DNA of 23,677 bases. Origin: a virus. The notes below the pieces were generated by a model. The model searched no databases, had not been told where the DNA came from, and saw nothing but the letters and a program-made list of their open reading frames with translations. Of the stretch, positions 1 through 7,097 are shown one piece after another. The position numbers were made by a program, and so were the translations under genes. The stretch is taken from positions 1 to 23,677 of IMG/VR virus record IMGVR_UViG_3300035182_001706; one strand, 5' to 3'. Position 1 is the stretch's first letter. Every line of letters begins with the position of its first letter.

Positions 1-43
1 CCAAAACCGTCGATGCTTCTCTCAAGTTCAGAAAGCCTTCCAT
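1..43 (-). CDS. Start of a putative helix-turn-helix protein gene, cut by the window edge
   Basis: Only 14 codons are present, read from ATG at 43. The start is convincing: a GGGGG ribosome-binding site lies 7 bases upstream, and a promoter (TTGACT, 17 bp, GATAAT) lies further up. The visible peptide reads MEGFLNLREASTVL. This resembles the first helix of small MerR/excisionase-like (HTH_17 or AlpA type) DNA-binding domains, which often begin with a hydrophobic stretch followed by a helix of the form L-x-E-A-x-x-x-L. It is the first gene after the origin region and has its own promoter, so a regulatory or lysogeny/excision role is possible. The function is inference from very few residues; the start site is well supported. 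Confidence 0.6.
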   Translation of the reverse strand, partial: MEGFLNLREASTVL

Positions 44-71
44 AAACTAACCCCCTTTAAAATATTATTCT

Positions 72-100
72 ATTATCGCACATATAGTTATAAAAGTCAA
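72..100 (-). promoter_or_regulatory. Sigma70-type promoter for the left-edge gene
   Basis: On the minus strand the -35 box TTGACT (95-100) and the -10 box GATAAT (72-77) are separated by exactly 17 bp. Transcription should start near 65 and give a leader of about 20 bases before the ribosome-binding site of the gene starting at 43. This promoter separates that gene from the primase operon, which ends at 443. Confidence 0.7.
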
Positions 101-193
101 TAATTTTGATACTATATTTGCTTAAAATTTTAGCTCGTGTCTCTATATATATATTTTTAATAAAACTGGTAACAAGCCTTAAAACGCCTTAAA

Positions 194-277
194 TTGTTAC
201 TTTTTTACTCCATTTGTTACCACCATTGTTACCGTTTTGTTACCATTTTTTAAGTGTTTGTTACCACCATTGTTACC
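194..277 (+). repeat. Left iteron array (TTGTTACC)
   Basis: It contains five exact TTGTTACC copies and one TTGTTACT copy. The 20-mer TTGTTACCACCATTGTTACC occurs twice, at 214-233 and 258-277. Copies within each pair start 12 bp apart. The orientation is opposite to that of the right array. Confidence 0.85.
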
Positions 278-350
278 AATGAAAATATATAAAATACTAT
301 TATAATAATATTCTTAATATATTTATTATTATTTTAAAAAAAATGGTTAT

Positions 351-367
351 AGGGGGATAAACCCCCT
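351..367 (-). terminator. G/C hairpin between the iteron arrays, possible terminator
   Basis: AGGGGG and CCCCCT form a 6-bp stem around a 5-base loop. On the minus strand it is followed after about 7 bases by a run of eight T. It could end the early operon after the primase gene, or be a structural element of the origin. The gap before the T run makes it a non-standard terminator. Confidence 0.4.
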
Positions 368-379
368 TAAAAAATGGTT

Positions 380-440
380 GGTAACAAATTGGAACAAACA
401 GGTAACAAGCGGGTAACAAGTGGGAACAAACAGGTAACAA
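380..440 (+). repeat. Right iteron array (GGTAACAA), about 11-bp periodicity
   Basis: Exact copies start at 380, 401, 412 and 433. Degenerate copies (TGGAACAA and GGGAACAA) start at about 390 and 422. The six positions are thus spaced 10 to 11 bp, placing all sites on one face of the DNA helix. The last copy ends three bases before the primase-helicase stop codon. Confidence 0.85.
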
Positions 441-442
441 CG

Positions 443-2461
443 CTAAAAAGGCTTATCATCAAGCCATTCTTTAGCTTTATCATTTACACTAATAAACCAG
501 ACACCTTTTTCGTTCTCGACATAACCCTTAGCCTTCATTTTGCTTAGAGTCTTTCGTAAAACTCCGTTATTGGTGCCTGGTAGGAGTTGCTGGATTTCAG
601 ACAACGGCTTTTCGCCATATTCTAAAATACTAAGAATCATTTCTTTTAGTGTCGTTCCAGCATCTTCGAGAGTTTTCTTTTCGACACTAAAACGCTTATT
701 TTCCGTCTCTTTAATCTCAAATATCTCAGGCTCGTATAGTCGGGTAAAGTTGCTTTTCTTGTGGACTAATTGCAAAACAATGCCATTTTTATTCGACACT
801 TTTTTAGCATACCAGATATTTCTGGCGTCATTAAAAAAGAAAACACTTCCGTAGGGGTCAGGGTTATCTGAGTTCTTAGCAACGTGCGATAGCAACAGCC
901 ACGTAGTTGGTATCTTTAACAACGTCTGAGAATATAAAGAAACAGCTTCAGGGCTAAAAACATCAGACACCATAGACTTGACAACGCTATCAACGATAAT
1001 TACGTCAATCTTTTTCTCTTTAACCTCGTTATAAATCTGTTCTATTTCGTTGCCCAGTCTTGTATGGCAAGCCCTTATATAGATATTTTTTGCGTCGCCC
1101 GTAATCTTTCGGATAGTTCTTGCTATTGCTTCTGTATTTGGGTTCTCGTAATCTAAATACAAAACATTGTAGCCCAATTTATCCAATCTGGTGGCTAAAT
1201 AACAAGCGTAGGTAGACTTTCCCGTAGAGCCCGCTCCATAAATCAAATTTATTGCACCCTCTAATATAAATGGCTCAATCAAAAATTTGGGCTCGTATGA
1301 TGTAACCTTTATATCGGTTATTTTTTCAGAGCTTGCCATTATATAACGCTTCAAAAACTCTTTTTTAAAGCTCTCGACTAATTGCGATAAAATCGCTTCA
1401 GATATAAAACTAACATTTAATTTTAAAGCATTAACCAAAACCCGCGTTCCCGTTGAAGAGTGGAAATTATAATTAGCCGAATATAAATCCTGCACTAAAA
1501 CCTGCTCGTGCGCGCTCGTAATTTTTAAATAGCACTTTATACCATCTTTGTCTTGGAAGACAGATTTTACAGTAAAATACATTTTTAGCTTAGGATAGAA
1601 AAGCTCATATCCGAAGGGTATTTCTCTCATTTCAAATAAATCAGGCAATATATCAATCCTTCGGTGCTTCTCATAAATAGATTTTAGGGTTCTTTCTATC
1701 TCGCCTATATTCAATGGTGGGTTATTCTTGGTGTTCCAAGTAATAGCATTCTCGAGACAGTCTTCATACGATAACCCGTCATTTATCCACGAGCCCGCTA
1801 ACCTTGCTAAAGTCTCATTACGACTGCCCTGCCCTGCACCCTTGTAAAGCTCAGTAATATCGTGTTTGCTCTTTTTTATCTCTAAGGCTTTTAAAATCAC
1901 TTCAGGAATTTCTGCTATCTCAGTAGTCTCAAGCGGGTATTTATCGCTCCATCTGTAAACTTTTGGTGGTGTAAATTTAACAACATTGCCATCTTGAGAA
2001 ACCAACTCATAAAACATAGAGGGGGAAGCTACGACATAGCCACCCTCAGACCTTACATCAAAGAACTTGCTTTCGTCGGTCTTTGCTTGTATATTTCTTA
2101 TCCCTTCCTTATATCTAAAAAACAAATGGAAGTGGTTATTATCCGCCCGCGTTAATGCAATAGGGGTGGGTAATATCTCTTTCTGGTGCTCTTTAAAGAA
2201 CTTGTAGCCCGTTTCATTATCTACATCAACCACAGTGAGATTGCTCACTTTGCCCGTTACAATAGCAATATTATACTTACCGTCTCCGAACCACTCTTTT
2301 AGCTCTTCGTGGGTTGGTAATCTATTCTGATATTCAATCCACGAGCTAATTGCTGGTCTTTTATCATTCTTTCTAACAGGAAACACACTAAAGCCATAGG
2401 TGTATACATACTTAACCGCCCATTCATAGATAGAGTCAGCCTCTGATAATTGTGCCATCAT
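443..2461 (-). CDS. Primase-polymerase / AAA helicase replication protein
   Basis: A 672-residue protein. The N-terminal part is a bifunctional primase-polymerase domain (PF09250 type): the DxD metal motif in VVDVDN is at about residues 77-82, HFHLFFRY at about 110, and FDVRSEGGYVVASPS at about 134. A primase C-terminal helical segment follows at about 205-265. An AAA/RepA-like ATPase comes next, with Walker A GAGSTGKST (about 409-417), Walker B IDVIIVDSV (about 485-493) and a sensor-like LLLSHVAK. The end resembles a winged helix. The protein should prime and unwind DNA at the adjacent iteron origin and may bind it. I chose ATG at 2461 because GGGGGC lies just upstream; the TTG at 2482 has no such site. 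It overlaps the preceding gene. It is the last gene of the early operon. Confidence 0.92.
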   Translation of the reverse strand: MMAQLSEADSIYEWAVKYVYTYGFSVFPVRKNDKRPAISSWIEYQNRLPTHEELKEWFGDGKYNIAIVTGKVSNLTVVDVDNETGYKFFKEHQKEILPTPIALTRADNNHFHLFFRYKEGIRNIQAKTDESKFFDVRSEGGYVVASPSMFYELVSQDGNVVKFTPPKVYRWSDKYPLETTEIAEIPEVILKALEIKKSKHDITELYKGAGQGSRNETLARLAGSWINDGLSYEDCLENAITWNTKNNPPLNIGEIERTLKSIYEKHRRIDILPDLFEMREIPFGYELFYPKLKMYFTVKSVFQDKDGIKCYLKITSAHEQVLVQDLYSANYNFHSSTGTRVLVNALKLNVSFISEAILSQLVESFKKEFLKRYIMASSEKITDIKVTSYEPKFLIEPFILEGAINLIYGAGSTGKSTYACYLATRLDKLGYNVLYLDYENPNTEAIARTIRKITGDAKNIYIRACHTRLGNEIEQIYNEVKEKKIDVIIVDSVVKSMVSDVFSPEAVSLYSQTLLKIPTTWLLLSHVAKNSDNPDPYGSVFFFNDARNIWYAKKVSNKNGIVLQLVHKKSNFTRLYEPEIFEIKETENKRFSVEKKTLEDAGTTLKEMILSILEYGEKPLSEIQQLLPGTNNGVLRKTLSKMKAKGYVENEKGVWFISVNDKAKEWLDDKPF

Positions 2462-2972
2462 ATCGCCCCCATAAAATAGCAATAATTCTCTCGGCTCTGA
2501 CTATATCTGTTTTTCTTTCGGACTTCAAGTCGAAATTTATCCTTTCTATCATAATGGCATTAGCCATATTTACATTAAATATCAAGCCGTATCCCTTTTC
2601 TAAACCATAATAGTAGTATGCTAAATCTTCAACAGCAACATTTGCTCCAATTTTTACATCAAAAAAGTTTGTTAAAACCTTTCTAAACATTGCTAAAGCC
2701 GTCAAGGAGCCCAATTTATGGGCCGTATCAAATAAAGCTAAACTTAAGAAGGGGGTAAATAAATACGCCCCAACTTCTTTATAAATACTTTCAAAATGCT
2801 TTTGTGCTATTCTTTCCGCGTCCTGTATATAACCCTGTTGGTAAAAGCTATCTACTTGCTCGAATAGTTCTGGGTTGTCTTTTTTATAAATTCCATATAA
2901 CATTTGGGTATCTTTGTTTTTATAAACTTTACCATCAAGAGCAACAATTAATTCGTAAGCCTCTTTAAACAT
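2436..2972 (-). CDS. GH108-like (phage lysozyme fold) protein, probably altered catalytic site
   Basis: A 178-residue protein. Its start aligns with glycoside hydrolase family 108 lysozymes: F-x-E-A near residue 2, then ALDGK at 11-15 where the family has the catalytic EGG motif, then LYGI at 25-28 where the family has KYGI. FDTAHKLG at 81-88 matches the conserved FDTAVNMG-type motif, and an IGAN segment near 108 matches IG-x-x-T. The usual catalytic Glu is thus Asp13 and the following GG is not kept. There is no signal peptide. The gene sits in the replication operon, directly before the primase gene, far from the lysis genes. The family assignment is by eye. A non-enzymatic or repurposed role is inference. 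The start has a CGGAGG site. Confidence 0.6.
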   Translation of the reverse strand: MFKEAYELIVALDGKVYKNKDTQMLYGIYKKDNPELFEQVDSFYQQGYIQDAERIAQKHFESIYKEVGAYLFTPFLSLALFDTAHKLGSLTALAMFRKVLTNFFDVKIGANVAVEDLAYYYYGLEKGYGLIFNVNMANAIMIERINFDLKSERKTDIVRAERIIAILWGRYDGTIIRG

Positions 2973-3207
2973 TTTTTGCCTCCGACTCTTTTTCTATAGC
3001 TTCAATCATAACGCCAAAACTCTGTAGGTCGTCGTTTAAAAGGTCAATTCTTGCCTCAATCTTATTCAAATATACTTTTGATAGATTAATATTGCCATCT
3101 TTAATTTCAAAAAACAGGCTGTCTAAGTCTCGCTTTAGTTTTTTTATTATATCTTCGTCTATTGCTAAGCTGTGCTTTACTAAATCAAACAATGTTTTTA
3201 TTGCCAT
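2965..3207 (-). CDS. Small helical protein of unknown function
   Basis: An 80-residue, charged protein rich in Leu, Ile, Asp and Lys with heptad-like spacing over residues 18-70, so probably a helical bundle or coiled coil. It has no recognisable motif. An AAGGTG ribosome-binding site precedes the ATG. It starts one base after the nuclease gene stop and overlaps the next gene by 8 bases, so it is translationally coupled in the early operon. I do not recognise its family. Confidence 0.7.
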   Translation of the reverse strand: MAIKTLFDLVKHSLAIDEDIIKKLKRDLDSLFFEIKDGNINLSKVYLNKIEARIDLLNDDLQSFGVMIEAIEKESEAKNV

Positions 3208-3208
3208 T

Positions 3209-4123
3209 TTACACCTTCTTTGTTCCGAAAGAGAAGCTTACTTTTTGTCCAACCACTTGCGAAATTTTTTCGTTTTGCTTTGCAAGTTTTTTAGCCTTTA
3301 TTGTATCAATCTTTAACGCCTCTATATAATCGATGCCCTCTTGCTGGCACAAAGCAATAAACTCTACGGGGTCAATTATTAAATTAACCCTTTCGAAAAA
3401 CCCAATTTTTTTGTCTCCAATTATAATATGGTCGCCCGTTAATTCTAAGTGCCTTTTTAGCATTGCTTCGTATTTCTTGGACAACGCTTCAATGTATAAA
3501 TACTTTTCGGCTATCTCTTTTATATTTAGTTCATTTACACTCTTTTGGCCCATTTCACAAGCCCCGCGATATTCACACATATCACAACTTGAAGTTTTTA
3601 CTTGCATTCTCTTTATTCTTTTTTTTGCTTTCTCTATCTCTGCCCTTATGTCTAAATCGGTAGATACCTCAACGAGGCTTATGGGTTGGTAATTATTAAA
3701 GGTTGCCAATATGCCAACCAATGTAGGCTTGCGAGACTCTAAGTTAGCCATAGTCGCATAAGCATTTAATTGTAGGGCGTCTTTTTCATTTATATCGCTG
3801 GAATAGCGACATTTTATATCGATAATTATACGCAAGTCGGGCCTTTCGATTACTAAATCTGCAAAACCAATAAACTCATAATTGTCAATCGTTAGCCTGT
3901 ATTCTTTTTCCGTCTCTATCTCGGCGCCTTTTAAATACTCATTTAAAGCCTCATAATTAGCTTTACCGTCCATAAAATCCTGTTGGATTTTTTCGTGGAT
4001 TTCTTTTGCTGACTCAAATTCTGGTATTTCGGTATCTGCTGGTGCTTGCTCTATATATCTTTTTTCAAATGCCAATTTACAGCCCTTAGTCGCCTCTATC
4101 TTTGAGTGGCTCCAATGTTCCAT
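3209..4123 (-). CDS. PD-(D/E)XK nuclease with four-cysteine (Fe-S) motif, Cas4/RecB-like
   Basis: A 304-residue protein. It shows a nuclease core in order: His43 in a helix, Asp89 in GFADLV, Asp102-x-Lys104 in IIDIK, and Gln118/Tyr122 in QLNAYA. These are the motifs of RecB/Cas4-type PD-(D/E)XK exonucleases. Cys15 together with Cys180, Cys183 and Cys189 (C-x2-C-x5-C) reproduces the split four-cysteine pattern that holds a 4Fe-4S cluster in Cas4, AddB and Dna2. About 110 residues follow the cluster, as in phage DUF2800-like nucleases. With the ERF protein at 5706-6488 it probably makes the resecting half of a phage recombination pair. The ATG has a GGGGGC site and overlaps the preceding stop (TAATG). 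The absence of any other cas gene argues against a CRISPR role. Confidence 0.85.
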   Translation of the reverse strand: MEHWSHSKIEATKGCKLAFEKRYIEQAPADTEIPEFESAKEIHEKIQQDFMDGKANYEALNEYLKGAEIETEKEYRLTIDNYEFIGFADLVIERPDLRIIIDIKCRYSSDINEKDALQLNAYATMANLESRKPTLVGILATFNNYQPISLVEVSTDLDIRAEIEKAKKRIKRMQVKTSSCDMCEYRGACEMGQKSVNELNIKEIAEKYLYIEALSKKYEAMLKRHLELTGDHIIIGDKKIGFFERVNLIIDPVEFIALCQQEGIDYIEALKIDTIKAKKLAKQNEKISQVVGQKVSFSFGTKKV

Positions 4124-4443
4124 TATTTAGCCCCCTTTTTTCTTAATTCTCTTATTAAATATAATGTTAAAAAATAAGCCGTTGAGTCATAGCTTGAAAA
4201 AACCATTTCTTTATCCCTAACTTTATCAACATATAAAAGATTGTTCCAATATTCTAAGAATATATTTTGGGTCGTTTTTTTAATTTCATTTAAAACCTCA
4301 TCATTTAACTTATACTTAAACATAGTCTCGCCAAACATTCTTCCCCTTATCAAAGATAAAATATCTTTTAGTTTTTCCGAATATCCCGCCAAAGTCAAAA
4401 ACTCTTCGGCTTCTTTAAAATTTTTAAACTCTTTTAGCTCCAT
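4123..4443 (-). CDS. Unknown protein, paralogue of the gene at 4657-4908
   Basis: A 106-residue protein. It shares a clear pattern with the 83-residue protein encoded at 4657-4908: an M-x-L-x-E-F-x-N start, E-A-E-x-F, G-Y, a following I-L segment, E-T, then L-x-Y-W-N and a C-terminal Y-L-I-x-E-L-R. The longer copy carries an insertion of about 20 residues in the middle. The two are separated by a coiled-coil gene. The function is unknown. The start has a GGGGGTGG site and overlaps the upstream stop. Confidence 0.7.
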   Translation of the reverse strand: MELKEFKNFKEAEEFLTLAGYSEKLKDILSLIRGRMFGETMFKYKLNDEVLNEIKKTTQNIFLEYWNNLLYVDKVRDKEMVFSSYDSTAYFLTLYLIRELRKKGAK

Positions 4444-4655
4444 TATCCACCCCCTTCAATTACTTCATTTAAATCATTTATAGAACTATCAATATCATAC
4501 ACCAGCGATAATGCGTCTTCAATTTGTGCTTTAGTCTTTTCTGTGTAATATTTTATCTCAGAGATATTGTCATTGATACTATCTATTTTAGAATCTAACT
4601 GCTTTTTTAAAGCTTCTAACCTGTTGGCAATTGTTATTATTTCGTTTTTATCCAT
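4443..4655 (-). CDS. Small coiled-coil protein
   Basis: A 70-residue acidic protein with regular hydrophobic spacing through residues 5-65 (Ile/Leu with Lys, Asp and Glu), consistent with one long coiled coil. It has no membrane segment. An AGAGGT site precedes the ATG. It lies between the two paralogous genes 4123-4443 and 4657-4908 with overlapping or near-overlapping junctions, so the three may be made together. I do not recognise it. Confidence 0.65.
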   Translation of the reverse strand: MDKNEIITIANRLEALKKQLDSKIDSINDNISEIKYYTEKTKAQIEDALSLVYDIDSSINDLNEVIEGGG

Positions 4656-4656
4656 T

Positions 4657-4908
4657 TTATACCTCTCTTAATTCATTTATTAAATACATTACTAAAACAT
4701 AGCCGATTGTATAATCTTGGAGGCTCGGCCTACAAGGGGTGTCCATTATTCTGCTGTTCCAATACACCAAAAAACTTTCGGCCTTTTTTGTTTCGCTATT
4801 CCATTCCATTTTTATTATTTCAAGGATTTTAGAAAACTGTGTTGCGTAGCCTACTTCACTAAAAAACCTTTCGGCTTCTTCTATATTTTCAAACTCTATT
4901 AGTCTCAT
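4657..4908 (-). CDS. Unknown protein, shorter paralogue of the gene at 4123-4443
   Basis: An 83-residue protein with an M-R-L-I-E-F-E-N start, the E-E-A-E-R-F-F helix, V-G-Y, FLVYWN at about residues 46-51, and a closing YLINELRE. These elements match the 106-residue product of 4123-4443 in the same order, which indicates an old tandem duplication. An AAGGTG site lies 5 bases before the ATG, and one base separates it from the dcd stop. The function is unknown. Confidence 0.7.
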   Translation of the reverse strand: MRLIEFENIEEAERFFSEVGYATQFSKILEIIKMEWNSETKKAESFLVYWNSRIMDTPCRPSLQDYTIGYVLVMYLINELREV

Positions 4909-4909
4909 T

Positions 4910-5470
4910 TTACACCTTCGCCGTCGTAAGCTTTTTTTGATTCTGGTATTTACCGTCTTTATCTTTGTAACTTATTTCGCACACTTCATTAGCCTTTAGA
5001 AAAATAACTTGGGCTATGCCTTCAAAAGCATATATTTTAGCTGGTAAAGGCGTGGTGTTGGATATTTCTATTGTAACATAGCCTTCCCATTCGGGCTCAA
5101 AAGGTGTTACATTTACAATAATTCCGCACCTTGCATAGGTAGATTTGCCAACGCATATTGTCAAAATATCTCTTGGAATTCTAAAATATTCTAAGCTTCT
5201 TGCTAAAACAAAACTATTGGGTGGTATAATACAAGAACTGCCTTCATAGTCAATATAGCTATTCTCGGAAAAGTTTTTCGGGTCAATTATTGCATTATTT
5301 ACATTTGTAAATATTTTAAACTCGTCAGAGATACGCATATCGTAACCATAACTGGAAACTCCGTATGAAATAATTTTTACGCCTCCGATATCTTTAATCT
5401 GCCTGCTCTCAAATGGCTCTATCATTCCGCCGATTGCCCTTTTAATAATTTCTTTATCGCTCAAAATCAT
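4910..5470 (-). CDS. dcd: dCTP deaminase
   Basis: A 186-residue protein, close to the usual bacterial length. It converts dCTP to dUTP and so supplies the dTTP pathway. The central motif [19 protein letters not shown] carries the Ser (about 110) and Arg (about 114) equivalents of the active site. The Glu of YVTIEISN (about 135) matches the catalytic Glu. SSYGYDMR near 40 and a [10 protein letters not shown] strand near 150 also fit the trimeric Dcd fold. I chose ATG at 5470 because GAGGTG lies 5 bases upstream; the ATG at 5482 has no site and overlaps the upstream stop. Phage-borne Dcd typically expands the nucleotide pool during DNA synthesis, which agrees with its place among replication genes. 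No dUTPase is visible in the window. Confidence 0.93.
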   Translation of the reverse strand: MILSDKEIIKRAIGGMIEPFESRQIKDIGGVKIISYGVSSYGYDMRISDEFKIFTNVNNAIIDPKNFSENSYIDYEGSSCIIPPNSFVLARSLEYFRIPRDILTICVGKSTYARCGIIVNVTPFEPEWEGYVTIEISNTTPLPAKIYAFEGIAQVIFLKANEVCEISYKDKDGKYQNQKKLTTAKV

Positions 5471-5478
5471 TTTGCACC

Positions 5479-5709
5479 TCATAAATCTTTTATTTTTATT
5501 ATTCCAAGCTCTTTAAGTTGCTTTTCGACTTTCTTAAGTTTATATTTGCTAATAAACAACTCTTTAGAAAACTTTTCTAATTCAATCTTACCATCAATAT
5601 TCCCAAGAATTCCATAAATAACCACTAATTTAGTTTCTGGTATTAGCATTTCGTCCGTCAATGTATTTTGTATAACGTAAATTTTATCTGCTAATGAGTT
5701 CTTTTTCAT
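5479..5709 (-). CDS. Small protein, possible winged-helix fold
   Basis: A 76-residue protein. Its predicted helices are followed by a [15 protein letters not shown]-type ending, which resembles the recognition helix and wing of small winged-helix proteins (helix, then L-x-x-L-G-I-I). It has no other motif. Its ATG overlaps the erf stop (ATGA) and AGGTG lies upstream, so it is coupled to the recombinase. A DNA-binding role is inference. Confidence 0.6.
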   Translation of the reverse strand: MKKNSLADKIYVIQNTLTDEMLIPETKLVVIYGILGNIDGKIELEKFSKELFISKYKLKKVEKQLKELGIIKIKDL

Positions 5710-6488
5710 TCTACACCTGCCTTTACCAATTCAATCATTACCTTATTTGCCTCAGCCTTTCTTATTTTGTCAATGGATATTATTGAACGGCCGATTATTT
5801 TAGATATAATCTGTATTGCTTCATCTTCTTTTAAATTCTTTCGGTCTATTATTTGCTGAATATTTTTTATTTGTTTCTCGTCTATGGTTGGCTCGTTTAC
5901 GTCTTTATCTTTCATTTTTTCTTTAATTTTAGATTGCTCTTCTTTGGTTTTTTCGATTTCTTTTTTAATGTTATTGTTTATGATTTCTTTTTCTTCTTCT
6001 AAGTCATTAGCATCAGTGTCTTCTTCAGTGGCTAATCCTAAGGCTAAAGACAGAGAATATCTTTTAGCGTAGGTTAGCGCCGTAGCTAATGCCTGGATTG
6101 GTAGCATATATTCCGAATATTGGACTATAGCCCGAAACGTCGTAATTTCTTGCCAACCTTCTATATGGCTTATGAAGCACTTTACTATTATAATCTTATC
6201 TTGGTATTCAGCCTCAAACCTATAGGATAACCCGTATTTATCTAATAAAGGCTTTATCGCCTCAACCACATCGTCAAAACTTGCGTAATTGTAGCGAACC
6301 GTCTTACCGTCCCTATTATATACCGTCTTGGTCTTTTTTATGGACGGTATTTGTGTTTGGAACTCGGACAATGCCTTATAAAATGCTTTTTTAGAAGCCA
6401 TTTTTTCGGACTCCGATTTCATTTCTAACAACTTATTTAAGATTTCTATATTGTTAATTTCTATTGCCTTAGCTATTAAATCGTTCAT
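5706..6488 (-). CDS. erf: ERF-family single-strand annealing recombinase
   Basis: A 260-residue protein with the ERF (PF04404) signature: the KAFYKALSEFQ helix near residue 34, a YNYASFDDVV segment near 67, IKPLLDKYGLSYRF near 77-90, and ALTYAKRYSLSLALGLATEEDTD at about 136-158. The C-terminal 100 residues are a charged Lys/Glu linker followed by a small helical end. ERF proteins anneal complementary single strands in phage recombination. Here it sits with SSB upstream and a nuclease downstream. An AGGGGGTG site lies 5 bases before ATG at 6488. It overlaps both neighbours. Confidence 0.92.
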   Translation of the reverse strand: MNDLIAKAIEINNIEILNKLLEMKSESEKMASKKAFYKALSEFQTQIPSIKKTKTVYNRDGKTVRYNYASFDDVVEAIKPLLDKYGLSYRFEAEYQDKIIIVKCFISHIEGWQEITTFRAIVQYSEYMLPIQALATALTYAKRYSLSLALGLATEEDTDANDLEEEKEIINNNIKKEIEKTKEEQSKIKEKMKDKDVNEPTIDEKQIKNIQQIIDRKNLKEDEAIQIISKIIGRSIISIDKIRKAEANKVMIELVKAGVE

Positions 6489-6963
6489 TAGACACCCCCT
6501 GGTATAGTTTCAAAAATATTTTTTTATACATATTTTTCTGTGGGCCTTTAGCTTTTTTATATTTCAGATAATACTGGACACATTTTGCCCAGCTGTAGAC
6601 CTCTGTTAAGCCTTGCTTCGGAACCCAAACATTAGCAACTTCGGGTAGGTTTTTAGCCTCTAACTCGACTTCCGCCTTTAATTTGCTAAAGGTATTTAAC
6701 GCCTTCGCATAGGTAATGTGGTTAGTTTGTAAATACCACATTAGGGCCCATATGCGATAAAACCTGTTTAGTTTACCCTGCCTTGTGGTGGGCCTTTTCT
6801 GGTGCATATAAGCGAAGAGCTCCACCACTAAAAACTTTAGCGAGTGTTTTTTAAATTTCTCAACTATTGCTAAATTATGAGGCTCTGGTAGCCTCTTAAT
6901 TTGCATATAGTCAGATAGAAGCATTTCTTCCGAGAACTTATTACGGGGCTTATAATTTACCAT
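6469..6963 (-). CDS. Basic protein of unknown function
   Basis: A 164-residue, Lys-rich, mostly helical protein with many aromatic residues (Trp/Tyr around residues 65-75 and 120-135). I see no catalytic motif and do not recognise the family. The ATG at 6963 is chosen because GGGGGC lies upstream and it overlaps the stop of the 43-codon gene at 6957-7088. The longer reading frame from 7041 would run through that small gene and has no ribosome-binding site. It overlaps erf by 20 bases. Its position between ssb and erf suggests DNA metabolism, by context only. Confidence 0.75.
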   Translation of the reverse strand: MVNYKPRNKFSEEMLLSDYMQIKRLPEPHNLAIVEKFKKHSLKFLVVELFAYMHQKRPTTRQGKLNRFYRIWALMWYLQTNHITYAKALNTFSKLKAEVELEAKNLPEVANVWVPKQGLTEVYSWAKCVQYYLKYKKAKGPQKNMYKKIFLKLYQGVSNERFNS

Positions 6964-7088
6964 AATAGCCCCCACTTTACTTTGTTTAGCTCCATAAAAA
7001 TTAACAAAATCAATAATAAATCGATAATACCAAACACCCAAACAATGCCCTTTTTAGCATTGTTTCCGTAATTCTTGTAATCAATCAT
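6957..7088 (-). CDS. 43-residue single-pass membrane peptide
   Basis: A short gene of 43 codons (start MIDYKNYGNNAKKG). It has a polar, basic N-terminus and one hydrophobic segment at residues 15-32 (GIVWVFGIIDLLLILLIF), then a charged end. An AAGGGGGTTGT ribosome-binding site lies directly before ATG at 7088, just after the ssb stop, and its TAA overlaps the next gene's ATG by a few bases. The spacing and coupling match the rest of the operon, so I take it as a real gene. The function is unknown. Confidence 0.65.
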   Translation of the reverse strand: MIDYKNYGNNAKKGIVWVFGIIDLLLILLIFMELNKVKWGLLW

Positions 7089-7097
7089 ACAACCCCC

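Larger units (their letters stand above)
168..440. other. Probable replication origin with opposed iteron arrays
   Basis: The 399-base gap 44-442 holds many copies of the 8-mer GGTAACAA or its complement TTGTTACC. The complement form occurs at 214-221, 226-233, 237-244, 258-265 and 270-277, with a one-mismatch copy at 194-201. The direct form occurs at 168-175, 380-387, 401-408, 412-419 and 433-440, with degenerate copies near 390-397 and 422-429. The right array has a step of about 11 bp, one helical turn. The AT-rich core 278-350 would be the unwinding element. The array abuts the stop codon of the primase-helicase gene. Phage P4 has a comparable arrangement, in which the alpha primase-helicase binds iterons. 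That the region is an origin is inferred from the repeats and position. Confidence 0.75.

Noticed and set aside
168-440. A CRISPR array or transcription-factor operator cluster as the explanation of the repeats.
   Set aside because: The repeats are only 8 bp, occur in both orientations and have no constant-length unique spacers, so it is not a CRISPR array. Operators cannot be excluded, but the number, phasing and place beside the primase-helicase gene favour an origin.
3209-4123. The Cas4-like nuclease as part of a CRISPR-Cas adaptation module.
   Set aside because: No cas1, cas2 or array is present, and the neighbours are phage recombination and replication genes.
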